From NCBI GenBank assembly GCA_040403095.1, contig JBBALI010000019.1:6713-70712 (forward strand): DNA of 64,000 bases. The letters run 5' to 3'. Both the position numbers and the translations under genes were made by a program. Below the pieces are notes generated by a model. That model was not told the DNA's origin. It searched no databases and saw only the letters and a program-made list of their open reading frames with translations. This document shows, piece after piece, positions 55,860 through 64,000 of the stretch (positions within the stretch are counted from its first letter, which is position 1; the number at the start of each line of letters is the position of its first letter). Source of the stretch: JAQVCM01 sp040403095 (lineage in GTDB: Bacteria > Bacteroidota > Bacteroidia > Flavobacteriales_D > Crocinitomicaceae).

Positions 55860-57263
55860 TTATTTCGTGAATTTAAACTCTACACGTCTGTTTGTTGCCA
55901 AACCTTCTGGTGTATTATTTGATCCTTTTGGATTATCCTCACCAAAGAACAATACTGTAATTCGATCCTTATCAACACCTTTCTTAACTAAGTAGTTTTT
56001 CACTGCTTCAGCTCTTTTTTGAGACAATGGCATGTTGAATGCTTTATCTCCTTTAGAATCCGCATAACCAGAAAGTGTAACTTTCACAGCTGGGTCAAGC
56101 AACAATTCAGCAGCAATTTGATCTAAGTGATCTTTGTATTTTTTTCTCAATGCAAACTCAGCAGATTGGAATTGAGCGTCGATTCTTCCAAGTTTTTCCA
56201 AATTTGGAGAGATTGAAGGCGCTGGAGGTGTTTCTGGACAACCTTGATTTTCTTTTGTCCCAGCTTCATCTGGACATTTATCTTCAAATTCAGCAACTCC
56301 GTCACCGTCAGCGTCTGGACAACCTTTCATTGCTTTTGTACCCTTAACATCTGGACATTTGTCATCTTTGTCAGCGACACCATCACCATCAGCATCTGGA
56401 CAACCATTGGTTGCAGCAGGACCGGCAAGTTCAGGACAATCGTCGTCTTTGTCAGCAACACCATCTTTGTCTGCATCAGGACAACCTTTTGTTTCTACAG
56501 TTCCAGCAACTTCTGGACATTCGTCTTGGTAATCTGCAACACCATCTTTATCAGAATCCAAAGGACAACCGTTTTTGTCAACTTGAACACCAGCTGGCGT
56601 TTCAGGACATTTGTCATTTGCATCAGTTACACCATCACCATCAGTATCTTTAGGTTTACCAAAGTTGTAAACAACACCAATACTGTTAATCAAATATTGG
56701 TCGTTAAAAGCCAAAGATTGATGATCACGTCTATCACTTGATAAAGTGGTGTACAGTGTGTTAAAGTTTACACCAATGTTTTGAGTTACTTTAACAGTAA
56801 AACCTAAACCAATGTTTTTTGTAAAATCTGTACCTTCAACTACCAATTTGGAGCTATCGTCATCTTTTGCTTTGAACATTGCGAAACCAAAACCTCCAAA
56901 TACATAAGGTTGGAAACGGCAATCTTCTTTCAACATTCTACCGTTGTTAATTTTGAATCTCAACTGTAAATTCCCTTGTGTCAAATCAGCACGGAAGCCA
57001 CCCATTTCTGGAACGTGATATCCAATACTTCCTTTGGATGCGTCAAAAGCAAGATTAAAATATGCATTTAGATTGTAAGCAGCAGAAATACCAAATTGAG
57101 CTCTGTAAGCTTTATCTGTATTCAACCAAATACGATTCAATTCACCATTGTAATTTACAACGCCAGTGTGAAGTCCAGCACTGAATTTTTGATCTTTTGT
57201 TTGAGCATTTAAAACATTCATTCCTAAAACAAATGCAGTAAAACTAAGTAACAGTTTCTTCAT
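55860..57263 (-). CDS. OmpA-family protein with thrombospondin type 3 repeats
   Basis: A 467-residue outer-membrane protein. The signal peptide is MKKLLLSFTAFVLGMNVLNA (cleavage before QT). Residues about 25-200 are an 8-strand barrel, about 205-345 hold five thrombospondin type 3 repeats (D-x-D-G-D-G-V-x-D, K-C-P-x-x-x-G, calcium-binding type), and 350-467 are an OmpA C-terminal peptidoglycan-binding domain (S-G-Y-A-D-S-K-G-D, N-R-R-V-E-F-K-F). This is the OprF-like major porin of the group. The 295-base upstream region (57264-57558) is AT-rich and contains no gene; it probably holds a strong promoter. Confidence 0.95.
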   Translation of the reverse strand: MKKLLLSFTAFVLGMNVLNAQTKDQKFSAGLHTGVVNYNGELNRIWLNTDKAYRAQFGISAAYNLNAYFNLAFDASKGSIGYHVPEMGGFRADLTQGNLQLRFKINNGRMLKEDCRFQPYVFGGFGFAMFKAKDDDSSKLVVEGTDFTKNIGLGFTVKVTQNIGVNFNTLYTTLSSDRRDHQSLAFNDQYLINSIGVVYNFGKPKDTDGDGVTDANDKCPETPAGVQVDKNGCPLDSDKDGVADYQDECPEVAGTVETKGCPDADKDGVADKDDDCPELAGPAATNGCPDADGDGVADKDDKCPDVKGTKAMKGCPDADGDGVAEFEDKCPDEAGTKENQGCPETPPAPSISPNLEKLGRIDAQFQSAEFALRKKYKDHLDQIAAELLLDPAVKVTLSGYADSKGDKAFNMPLSQKRAEAVKNYLVKKGVDKDRITVLFFGEDNPKGSNNTPEGLATNRRVEFKFTK

Positions 57264-57558
57264 TTTTATTTTTTTTGATGGTCTAATTTAATACCATTAA
57301 GTGATATTTTGTACTTCAAAACACCAGTTTTCTCTGTATTTCAGTGAAATTCAAATAAACAACTATTTTTTTGACAACCACAAAGGTATGTAAAAAATTA
57401 GATGTTTGACAATTTTTAATCGATTAAATTACAATTTATATAAAAAAAAAAGTGTCATTCATCGAATCATTGGCATCTAAACTTGGTTTTGAAAGATGAA
57501 TTTTACTCAAAATCACTGTCTATTATAAACAGTTTAATATGACTACTTTAGTGGAAAA

Positions 57559-60123
57559 TTACATTTTTCCTGCTAAAACAAATGCCTTTCTTACATTCAA
57601 AACAACACCATCACTATTAAAAGACTCAAAATAAACCACATAAGTTCCAATACTCGCTTTTTGGTTTTTCTCAGTAACTCCATCCCAATTGAAACTTCCT
57701 TTCGTGGCCAATAATTCACTTTTCACAAGTTCTTTGATAATTCTACCTCTATCATCATAAATACGTATTGTTCCAATCATTCCAGCTTCTTGCATTTCGT
57801 AGTTAAACTGCATCACATCTTCAAATCCATCGTTATCAGGTGAAAAAGTTTCTGAAGACAAAGTGATTTTCCCACTTTCCTGCCCAATAGCAAACTGTGA
57901 ATTTTGGCTTCCTGGCGTAGCAAAACTAACTGCTTCTGCAGCTGTATGCCAATTTTTCAAATCGTCTGATTTTCCAAATGGATCAATTCGTTCAAGAGAT
58001 TTTCCATCAAAATCATCCAACAATTGAAAATGCCAATCTTCCAAATAACTGACTTGATCAAGTACCAATTGATTGTTAACCAAATAAACAGTACCAGAAT
58101 CATTGTTGAAAGAAGGCAAACTCATCTCAATAAAACGACCAGGAATCGCAAAAGGATACACTTGAAGTTGCGACAACGAATCAGATGTTAAAACAACATA
58201 TTCTCCTTCTTTCAGTATGAAATGTTCTTCTATCAATTTCAAATTTGAAATCGTGTCATCGTCAAAATTTCCGAGTTGCAAATGAAAAAGATCAATCCAT
58301 TTGGGCGAATTATTTCGAATTTCAACAAAATCATAGCCTGATGTAATTGGATTAAAGAGGATTTCATTGATCACCAAATCACCCGCAATTGGGGTTTCTG
58401 GCAAAACAAAATTTCCATTGAGAGTGGTGGCGTTTGCCCAACAATCAGCAACATTGTTCATCGTGATACCATAAACTTGAGATCCAACTAAATTTTCTTG
58501 AAAAGTATAAAACACCTTTTTAGGAAAACTTTCCGTCAGCATAGTGCTTGACAAAGTCAAACTTGGATTAAAATTCAACAGTGCATTCACCAAACTCAAA
58601 GAGTCTAAACCTTCAGAAAAGGTAACTTCCAATAAATTTGGTGCAGTTGCTAATAAAGTTTTAAGGGAAGGCGCTTGCGTGTCGGGGGTGAGACTGTAAA
58701 TTGAATTTTGTAAACTTGGTGTTCCTCCTTCAATTGAATTGCTTGCCCTCCAATTTGTTTCGTCTGAGCAAGGATCATTCGGATTGATTAATTCAATACT
58801 GTAACCCCCGTCCTTTTTTAAATCGTCTTGAAACCATTGATCTGTGTATGAAATCTTATCTAAAACTAATAAACTATTGTCTTTCAAAACAATGTCATCT
58901 CCTGCATTATTTAAACTTGGAAAACTAGTTACAGCCACAGAATTCAAAAATGAATCGACTACCGTTGAGCCACATAAAATCTTGTATTCACCAGGCACCA
59001 ACCATGAATTTCCAATGGTTCCATCTGAAGCATTATCTCCAATTTTCCAACCATTCAAATTGAAAATTTTGTTGCTTCTGTTGTAAATTTCAACAAATTC
59101 ATAATCTGGTAAACCTAATACTGGAGAAGGATCACTCATAAATTCGCTGATTATAACATCTCCTTTTTCGGGAGTTTGGGCTTGTAAAAATGTAAAAATA
59201 GCATTGTGAACGACCGAATTTCCAGAAATATCTTCCACGTTTGAAATCGTCACTTCATTTGATGCACCGTTAACCAAAGGCGTTTGCAAGGAAAGATGTA
59301 TCAAAGCAAAATTACTGGCATCTCTCGTTGCAGAAACTACAGCATTTGCAGGATTGATAACATAATTCCCAACTGTTTCACCACTGATTAGATCAATGGC
59401 TTCATTGAAAAGTAAATCCACATTCGTTGCATTAATGACAGAAGTTGAAGCCACCGTAGGTGCTTGTGTATCTACAATTTCATCGCCAATATAAATATCA
59501 TCATAATAAAATTTAGTGGCATTACTTGAAGTATAAACACACAAAAAACCAGCGTGTGTTCCCACTAAATTTGTTGCATCAGTGCCGGTTGATTGAAACA
59601 CATAGTTTATTCCACCACTGTAATCGACATATAAATCCCAATTTCCTGTATTGTCTCGCACCACTCTGATTCCAACATTAGCAGAATTAGCAATTGCACC
59701 GCTGGTACCGGCACATATTTCTGAGCTTGTACCTCCCACACTTTTGAAAAGTCGCACGGCATCGGTTGTCAAACTTTCTCCCAAAAGGATATAATATCCA
59801 TCCGGATTTGTACTTAAATCTGCATTTGTAGCAGTTAAATAAATCTTTGAAAAATTACTTGACGAGCCCGCAAAACTTTGTTTGGCATAAAACCTCCATT
59901 CTTTGTTTCCAATTGAAGTCAAATTATGAGAGGTGGCTAAATAGGATGAATTTGTTGCTACATCACTCAACTGCAATTGTTTACTTGCATTTACATTGAA
60001 AGTAGCAGCTGTTCCTGTCCAACTTGGATTAGCTGAAAAATCACCATCAGTAAAATCTTCCTGAACCTGCGAAAAAACAAGCAACGGAAGTATTAAAAAT
60101 GAAATGTTAAGAAAGTGTTTCAT
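57559..60123 (-). CDS. Large T9SS-exported protein with lamin-tail domains
   Basis: An 854-residue secreted surface protein with signal peptide MKHFLNISFLILPLLVFS (cleavage before QV). After a concanavalin/LamG-like N-terminal part (about residues 20-215), an SbsA Ig-like segment (about 220-315) leads to lamin tail domains (I-S-E-F-M-S-D-P-S-P, F-V-E-I-Y-N-R-S; a second at about 585-700 with I-N-E-I-L-F-N-P, F-V-E-I-R-N-N-S). The C-terminus has S-P-D-N-D-G-F-E-D and N-W-D-G-V-T, then V-R-K-A-F-V-L-A-G-K-M, a gliding-motility-type (type B) T9SS sorting tail. Function is unknown; surface binding is likely. It is single, with the promoter in 60124-60195. Confidence 0.88.
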   Translation of the reverse strand: MKHFLNISFLILPLLVFSQVQEDFTDGDFSANPSWTGTAATFNVNASKQLQLSDVATNSSYLATSHNLTSIGNKEWRFYAKQSFAGSSSNFSKIYLTATNADLSTNPDGYYILLGESLTTDAVRLFKSVGGTSSEICAGTSGAIANSANVGIRVVRDNTGNWDLYVDYSGGINYVFQSTGTDATNLVGTHAGFLCVYTSSNATKFYYDDIYIGDEIVDTQAPTVASTSVINATNVDLLFNEAIDLISGETVGNYVINPANAVVSATRDASNFALIHLSLQTPLVNGASNEVTISNVEDISGNSVVHNAIFTFLQAQTPEKGDVIISEFMSDPSPVLGLPDYEFVEIYNRSNKIFNLNGWKIGDNASDGTIGNSWLVPGEYKILCGSTVVDSFLNSVAVTSFPSLNNAGDDIVLKDNSLLVLDKISYTDQWFQDDLKKDGGYSIELINPNDPCSDETNWRASNSIEGGTPSLQNSIYSLTPDTQAPSLKTLLATAPNLLEVTFSEGLDSLSLVNALLNFNPSLTLSSTMLTESFPKKVFYTFQENLVGSQVYGITMNNVADCWANATTLNGNFVLPETPIAGDLVINEILFNPITSGYDFVEIRNNSPKWIDLFHLQLGNFDDDTISNLKLIEEHFILKEGEYVVLTSDSLSQLQVYPFAIPGRFIEMSLPSFNNDSGTVYLVNNQLVLDQVSYLEDWHFQLLDDFDGKSLERIDPFGKSDDLKNWHTAAEAVSFATPGSQNSQFAIGQESGKITLSSETFSPDNDGFEDVMQFNYEMQEAGMIGTIRIYDDRGRIIKELVKSELLATKGSFNWDGVTEKNQKASIGTYVVYFESFNSDGVVLNVRKAFVLAGKM

Positions 60124-60270
60124 AGATAGTTCACAATAAGACTTTAAATATAGTAATTTTGAGATTGTATTTATAAATTTATTCGGAATTATTCTTTGTT
60201 GAAAATCATTGTTTTAAAAAATTTAGAACCTGACTTCATATGGTATTTCGATATTCAAAAAGTTAATAAA

Positions 60271-61263
60271 ATGAGAATAGCTGTAGTTGGTGCAACCGGA
60301 ATGGTAGGAAATGTAATGCTAAAAGTGTTGCGAGAACAAAATTTTCCGGTAACTGAATTGATTCCTGTTGCTTCTGAAAAGTCTGTAGGTCAGAAAATTG
60401 AATTTGGTGGAACTTCCTATTCGATTGTAAGTTTACAAACTGCGGTTGACATGAAGCCTGATTTGGCTATTTTTTCAGCGGGTGGAGAAACTTCTTTGCT
60501 TTGGGCACCAAAATTTGCTGAAGTGGGCACTTTTGTAATTGACAACAGTTCAGCTTGGAGAATGGATCCAACGAAAAAGTTGATTGTTCCAGAAATCAAT
60601 GGTGATTTATTGACTGAAGATGACAAAATCATTGCCAATCCAAATTGTAGTACCATTCAAATGATGCTTGCTTTGGCTCCTTTGCACAAAGCGTATACAG
60701 TGAAAAGAGTGGTTGTTTCTACTTATCAATCCATCACGGGAACGGGAATGAAAGCGGTGCAACAAATGGAAAATGAGCGCGCTGGAATCAATGGTGAAAT
60801 GGCTTATGCTTATCCGATCGATAAAAACTGCATTCCTCATTGCGACTCTTTCATGGACAATGGCTATACCAAAGAAGAAATGAAATTGACCCAAGAAACA
60901 AAGAAAATTCTTGATCCATCGATTCGCGTAACTGCAACAGCTGTGCGCGTTCCTGTTGTTGGAGGTCATTCTGAGGCCTTGAATGTTGAATTTGAGAAGG
61001 AGTTCGAACTTCAAGAAGTCAGAAAGCTTTTACACGATTCTCCGGGCGTAACTTTGAAGGATGATCCCACAACGAATACGTATCCAATGGCGAAATATGC
61101 TGAAGGAAAAGACGATGTTTTTGTAGGAAGAATTCGAAGAGACGAAAGTCAAGAAAAAACGTTAAATATGTGGGTCGTTGCTGACAACTTAAGAAAAGGC
61201 GCAGCGACCAATGCTGTTCAAATAGCACATCTTTTGATTCAAAAAGGGTTTTTGAATATGTAG
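60271..61263 (+). CDS. asd: Aspartate-semialdehyde dehydrogenase
   Basis: Asd reduces aspartyl phosphate to the semialdehyde with NADPH, giving precursors of lysine/diaminopimelate, threonine and methionine. The 330-residue product begins MRIAVVGATGMVG (NADP loop G-A-T-G-M-V-G). The catalytic Cys126 is in N-P-N-C-S-T; R/H substrate residues follow in R-V-P-V-V-G-G-H-S-E-A. The ATG at 60271 fits the family; an upstream reading adds 25 unmatched residues. A terminator follows at 61284-61315. Confidence 0.97.
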   Translation: MRIAVVGATGMVGNVMLKVLREQNFPVTELIPVASEKSVGQKIEFGGTSYSIVSLQTAVDMKPDLAIFSAGGETSLLWAPKFAEVGTFVIDNSSAWRMDPTKKLIVPEINGDLLTEDDKIIANPNCSTIQMMLALAPLHKAYTVKRVVVSTYQSITGTGMKAVQQMENERAGINGEMAYAYPIDKNCIPHCDSFMDNGYTKEEMKLTQETKKILDPSIRVTATAVRVPVVGGHSEALNVEFEKEFELQEVRKLLHDSPGVTLKDDPTTNTYPMAKYAEGKDDVFVGRIRRDESQEKTLNMWVVADNLRKGAATNAVQIAHLLIQKGFLNM

Positions 61264-61283
61264 TTTTATTAAAAATTAATTTG

Positions 61284-61315
61284 AAACCACGTACTCTAAA
61301 GTTCGTGGTTTTTTT
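61284..61315 (+). terminator. Rho-independent terminator of asd
   Basis: AAACCACG (61284-61291) pairs with CGTGGTTT (61304-61311), followed by T residues. Confidence 0.85.
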
Positions 61316-61336
61316 GTGCGAAGTTTTGGCCAAAAA

Positions 61337-61366
61337 AAAGGGTTGAACCAAATGATCCAACCCTTT
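61337..61366 (-). terminator. Rho-independent terminator of ppiD
   Basis: AAAGGGTTG (61337-61345) pairs with CAACCCTTT (61358-61366), 12-base loop; on the reverse strand the run after the stem is TTTTTTTG, as expected for the gene ending at 61384. Confidence 0.8.
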
Positions 61367-61383
61367 CAAAAATATTGTATTAA

Positions 61384-63588
61384 TTAATCTTCGATTGTAA
61401 TACCAAGACTGTTGAACTTGCGGTAGTCTTTTACTTCAGCTTTTTTGAATAAAGCTTGACGAACAGAATTTTGAACGTTTCCTCTTGCTGCATTCAACAA
61501 TTGTTCTTTTTCAAGATTGTAATTAGCAGTTGCAGGGGCTTTTGTTGTTTTATTCAATCTAATCAAATAAACACCTTGCAAACCTTTCAACGGGATAGTC
61601 AACTGTCCATCTTTCAAACCTGAGAATAATGAACCAACCACTTCAGGTTCGAAACCACTACCTCCAAATTGTGGATTTGCAAAAGTAACTTCTGCTTCTT
61701 GCACTGGCGTATTCATTTTTCTTGAAGCAGCTTCAATTGTTCTGCTGCCAAGCATCATTCTTGTGAAACGTTTTGCTTTCAAGTCGTTCATTACTTCCAC
61801 TTTCATTCTAGCTTCCACATCTTCGAAATTTGGAACACCTTTCTGACGGATAGATGCAATAATTGCAATTACATATTTAGAACCATCTTTGATTGGATAC
61901 GACATCATTCCAACTTCAGCGTCTTCATCGTAAGCCAATTTCAAGATTTTATCTTTAGCCATTGGCGTTTCAAAAGCATTTACTCTTGGACTTTCAGTCA
62001 AAATTTCAATTGGTTGCGTAACGAAGAAATCATTTTTTCTTGCCAAGGTATCAAACAAATCTAATTTCGCTTTTGGAGTTGATTTCTTTTCAATTTTTGA
62101 AGCAAATTTGTCATAGACTTCATAAGCCGCGCTTTTGGCATCATCTTCAGTTGTCTGACTTGGAGTCAACGTTTTTTGAATGATTGCCAATACAGGGAAA
62201 TTCACTTCTCTTTTGTCTAACACTTCAATGATGTGAATACCAAAAGATGTTTTAGCAGTTCCGATTTTTCCAATTGGATTATCGATTGCAAATTGAGAGA
62301 ATTCAGGAACCATTTCGTAGTCTAAGAAATCATCATAAACACCTCCATTTTGTTTCAATCCTGGATCTTCAGAAAATCTTTGAGCATATTCAGGGAAATT
62401 GGTTTTGTTCAAAGTCACCATGATGCTGTCTGCTTTGCGTTTTGCTTTCACAAAAGACAATGTATCGCCTTGTTTTGCACCAATCAAAATATGACGTACT
62501 TTTAATACATATTTATTGAAATCCAACACTTTCGCAAGTCTAGTATTTCCTTGATCAAAATATGGTCCAACGATTTGCCCTTTGCTTGCAGTTTTGAAAA
62601 TCGTATCCATGTACATTGGATAAGTCATTCCTTGTTTTGCTTTAGGGTCATTTTCAGGTCTGAAAGTCGCTTGATGACCGCTTGAGTAAGCTTTCATGTC
62701 ACTGTTAGCTAGAACAAACAAACTATCTGTTTTTGTACTTGCAGATTTCATGAATTGAGATTTCAAGCTTGTCATCATGGAAGAAAATTTCAGAGTATCT
62801 TCTTTGGAAGGAGCAACTTTGATTTCGAAATACTTCACAGTTCTACCTGCAGTAGCTTCCCATTTCTTCTCATTTTTGTGCTCTTCGTAAAATGCACGAA
62901 CGGCAGCATCAGTTACTTTAACCTGATCGTCAGGGATTTCACTGAATCTTTTAGCGATGTAAGAAATGCTTTTCAATTCTTTTTGTGATTTGTATTCTTC
63001 TGCAGCTTCAAGGTCCGTTACGTAAACTCCCTGCGACAACAATTGGAAATACTTTTCGGATTTACGTTGTTTACGCAAATCTTTTTTGTTTTGCTCCCAT
63101 TGTGCAGCTTCATTAGGATCTTTTGAAGCTTCCATTTGTTGAATTCTTTGTTCCAACAATCTTGGATTAAAATTTCCAGTTGAATCAACAAAAGTTTGAG
63201 CCAAATTTTCCATTACAGTGAATCCATCAGTACCATATAAATAGGCATCTAATTCTCTTTGACTAACATCGATACCAAGTTCTTCGAATTCTTTTTCAAA
63301 AATAATGTCTTCAACAACAGAATTCCAAGCTTTTTCAATAGAGTTTTCTTGATCTTGAGCAGTATAAGGACGTTGCGCCTGAGCAGCTTGTTGCTCATCC
63401 ATCATTCCTACTTCTCTGCTTCTTTGCTCGTAAACATCATATTTTACTTTTTCACCATAAACCAAACCTGGACCAACGTCAGCAACGTTGCTTTTGTTGA
63501 ATTCTGGTAAAATAAAAGCCAATAATGCTAAACCAATAATAATTACCAGTAAACCTGATTTTTCTCGAATTTTTCCAATTAGAGCCAT
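61384..63588 (-). CDS. ppiD: Peptidyl-prolyl isomerase PpiD/SurA-like foldase
   Basis: A 734-residue inner-membrane-anchored periplasmic chaperone. One N-terminal helix (L-V-I-I-I-G-L-A-L-L-A-F-I-L-P) follows a short cytoplasmic tail, as in PpiD. A long SurA-like helical chaperone region (residues about 35-340) precedes the parvulin domain (about 345-460: V-R-H-I-L-I-G-A-K, D-P-G-L-K-Q-N-G-G, F-G-I-H-I-I-E-V). It assists folding of exported proteins, important here given the many barrels and T9SS cargo. TATATTCG on the reverse strand (63612-63619) is a near-consensus -7 element. Confidence 0.93.
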   Translation of the reverse strand: MALIGKIREKSGLLVIIIGLALLAFILPEFNKSNVADVGPGLVYGEKVKYDVYEQRSREVGMMDEQQAAQAQRPYTAQDQENSIEKAWNSVVEDIIFEKEFEELGIDVSQRELDAYLYGTDGFTVMENLAQTFVDSTGNFNPRLLEQRIQQMEASKDPNEAAQWEQNKKDLRKQRKSEKYFQLLSQGVYVTDLEAAEEYKSQKELKSISYIAKRFSEIPDDQVKVTDAAVRAFYEEHKNEKKWEATAGRTVKYFEIKVAPSKEDTLKFSSMMTSLKSQFMKSASTKTDSLFVLANSDMKAYSSGHQATFRPENDPKAKQGMTYPMYMDTIFKTASKGQIVGPYFDQGNTRLAKVLDFNKYVLKVRHILIGAKQGDTLSFVKAKRKADSIMVTLNKTNFPEYAQRFSEDPGLKQNGGVYDDFLDYEMVPEFSQFAIDNPIGKIGTAKTSFGIHIIEVLDKREVNFPVLAIIQKTLTPSQTTEDDAKSAAYEVYDKFASKIEKKSTPKAKLDLFDTLARKNDFFVTQPIEILTESPRVNAFETPMAKDKILKLAYDEDAEVGMMSYPIKDGSKYVIAIIASIRQKGVPNFEDVEARMKVEVMNDLKAKRFTRMMLGSRTIEAASRKMNTPVQEAEVTFANPQFGGSGFEPEVVGSLFSGLKDGQLTIPLKGLQGVYLIRLNKTTKAPATANYNLEKEQLLNAARGNVQNSVRQALFKKAEVKDYRKFNSLGITIED

Positions 63589-63804
63589 TTGTATCTTTTT
63601 ATTTAAGGGTGCGAATATAATGAGATGAATTGACTAATAAAAATATTCACGGTTAATTATTTTATGTATTGGCTAAATTTTAACCAAATTCAACTCAATT
63701 TTTGGAGTCAAATATTTTTTTTTAGCTTTTCTGAAATTTAATTATCTCATCTTTAGTGTCTTTTTGACAAAATGAAAAAAAAATTAAAAAAAATGAAAAA
63801 AACA

Positions 63805-63836
63805 TTTGCAAAATAGAAAATCATGCTATATATTTG
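63805..63836 (+). promoter_or_regulatory. Promoter of a short transcript
   Basis: TTTG at 63805-63808 and TATATTTG at 63829-63836 are separated by 20 bases, both perfect consensus elements. Transcription should begin near 63841-63845. Confidence 0.65.
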
Positions 63837-63842
63837 TCTCAG

Positions 63843-63910
63843 GTTTAGTTGTAAAAGGTAGGTTAGGTTAGGTTAGAAGAGAGTGAGACGCCCGTCTCAC
63901 TCTTTTTTTT
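63843..63910 (+). ncRNA. Possible short terminated RNA or attenuator leader
   Basis: Between the promoter above and the T-run at 63903-63910 only about 65-70 bases would be transcribed. It contains GGTTA in three tandem copies (63861-63875) and ends in the terminator GAGTGAGAC-GCCC-GTCTCACTC (63881-63902). No open frame of use is present. It could be a small RNA or a leader that stops transcription before the gene starting at 63945. Confidence 0.5.
63881..63910 (+). terminator. Strong rho-independent terminator
   Basis: GAGTGAGAC (63881-63889), loop GCCC, GTCTCACTC (63894-63902), then eight T residues. A perfect 9-bp stem. Confidence 0.9.
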
Positions 63911-63944
63911 GTGCTAATTTTTTTAAGAGATATACCCATTCATC

Positions 63945-64000
63945 ATGGATCATGTCAAAATTCTGTGGACTTTACAGAAAATCAAGCATAAATTTGGGTT
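63945..64000 (+). CDS. Start of a gene cut by the window (uncertain)
   Basis: The frame MDHVKILWTLQKIKHKFG is open to the window edge from an ATG 34 bases after the terminator. A second open frame starts at 63952. Eighteen codons are too few to identify a family or prove coding. Confidence 0.3.
   Translation, partial: MDHVKILWTLQKIKHKFG

Larger units (their letters stand above)
63589..63944. other. Gene-free region, promoter-rich
   Basis: No gene in about 356 bases. It holds the ppiD promoter, poly-A/T runs (63715-63800) and, on the forward strand, a promoter, GGTTA repeats and a terminator (see 63805-63910). Confidence 0.7.

Noticed and set aside
56244..56741. Forward-strand frame of 165 codons inside the ompA gene
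   Set aside because: It is antisense to the thrombospondin type 3 repeats, whose regular codons produce a long low-complexity frame without stops; no family resemblance.
63952..64000. Alternative gene start MSKFCGLYRKSS in another frame
   Set aside because: Open to the edge but only 16 codons; it cannot be distinguished from the frame starting at 63945, so only the first is listed, with low confidence.

Overview
This window is a low-G+C chromosomal segment of a Bacteroidota bacterium, most likely a flavobacterium-like lineage (class Flavobacteriia; the family cannot be fixed from the sequence). The evidence is consistent: type IX secretion (T9SS) components and T9SS sorting tails, a TonB-dependent receptor, many small outer-membrane beta-barrels, OmpA with thrombospondin-type-3 repeats, Obg, Era and Der GTPases, and promoters of the Bacteroidota form TTTG-N19-TAnnTTTG. 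About 65 genes are supported, with one tRNA (Ala, GGC). No phage or intact insertion sequence is visible.

Layout. 1-7 kb: end of a secreted protein gene, a FecA-like TonB receptor, lepA, dxr and a secreted two-repeat protein. 7.2-11.5 kb: surface polysaccharide genes (flippase, FkbM methyltransferase, family-4 glycosyltransferase) with REP-like repeats. 11.4-14.7 kb: a tandem array of outer-membrane proteins, each preceded by a short piece of a T9SS sorting domain. 14.8-18.5 kb: a Crp/Fnr regulator, a perfect TGTGA-N6-TCACA operator and a thiol/sulfur cluster (two small membrane proteins, two cytoplasmic rhodaneses, a rhodanese-thioredoxin lipoprotein). 18.6-25.1 kb: YdcH-like and DUF3108 proteins, tryptophan 2,3-dioxygenase, and a 1303-residue propeller-sensor/adenylate cyclase/HD fusion. 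25.1-30.2 kb: a RelE/ParE toxin-antitoxin pair, ArsC-like and TonB-like proteins, a duplicated promoter-start segment and a Pif1-like helicase. 30.2-34.7 kb: era, der and a three-gene outer-membrane/lipoprotein operon. 34.9-40.6 kb: 3-hydroxyanthranilate dioxygenase, the coupled queE-porE-ubiA operon, yceI and a second Crp/Fnr gene with its own palindromes. 41-50.4 kb: an acetate-use island (acs, zinc-ribbon regulator, porin, MHS-type transporter, small membrane proteins, SLC5-histidine kinase fusion and stand-alone receiver). 50.5-54.3 kb: hpt-adk-obg-PAP2, a third member of the outer-membrane family and tRNA-Ala. 54.4-64 kb: a cupin anti-sigma-like protein, SUFU-domain protein, OmpA, a large T9SS-type-B lamin-tail protein, asd, ppiD and a possible terminated short RNA.

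How the parts may work together. The acetate island carries uptake (porin, symporter), activation (acs) and sensing (SLC5-kinase plus receiver); it resembles the CbrA/CrbS acetate switch but has no DNA-binding domain on the receiver, so the neighbouring zinc-ribbon/HTH protein is a candidate output. Two Crp/Fnr paralogues and three 16-bp palindromes of the same geometry suggest one regulatory circuit covering the rhodanese cluster and the second regulator. Tryptophan dioxygenase and 3-hydroxyanthranilate dioxygenase are two separated steps of the kynurenine route to NAD. The most unusual items are the cyclase-HD fusion, the outer-membrane family with vestigial T9SS tails, the acetate sensing island, and promoter elements lying only 3-6 bases before start codons.
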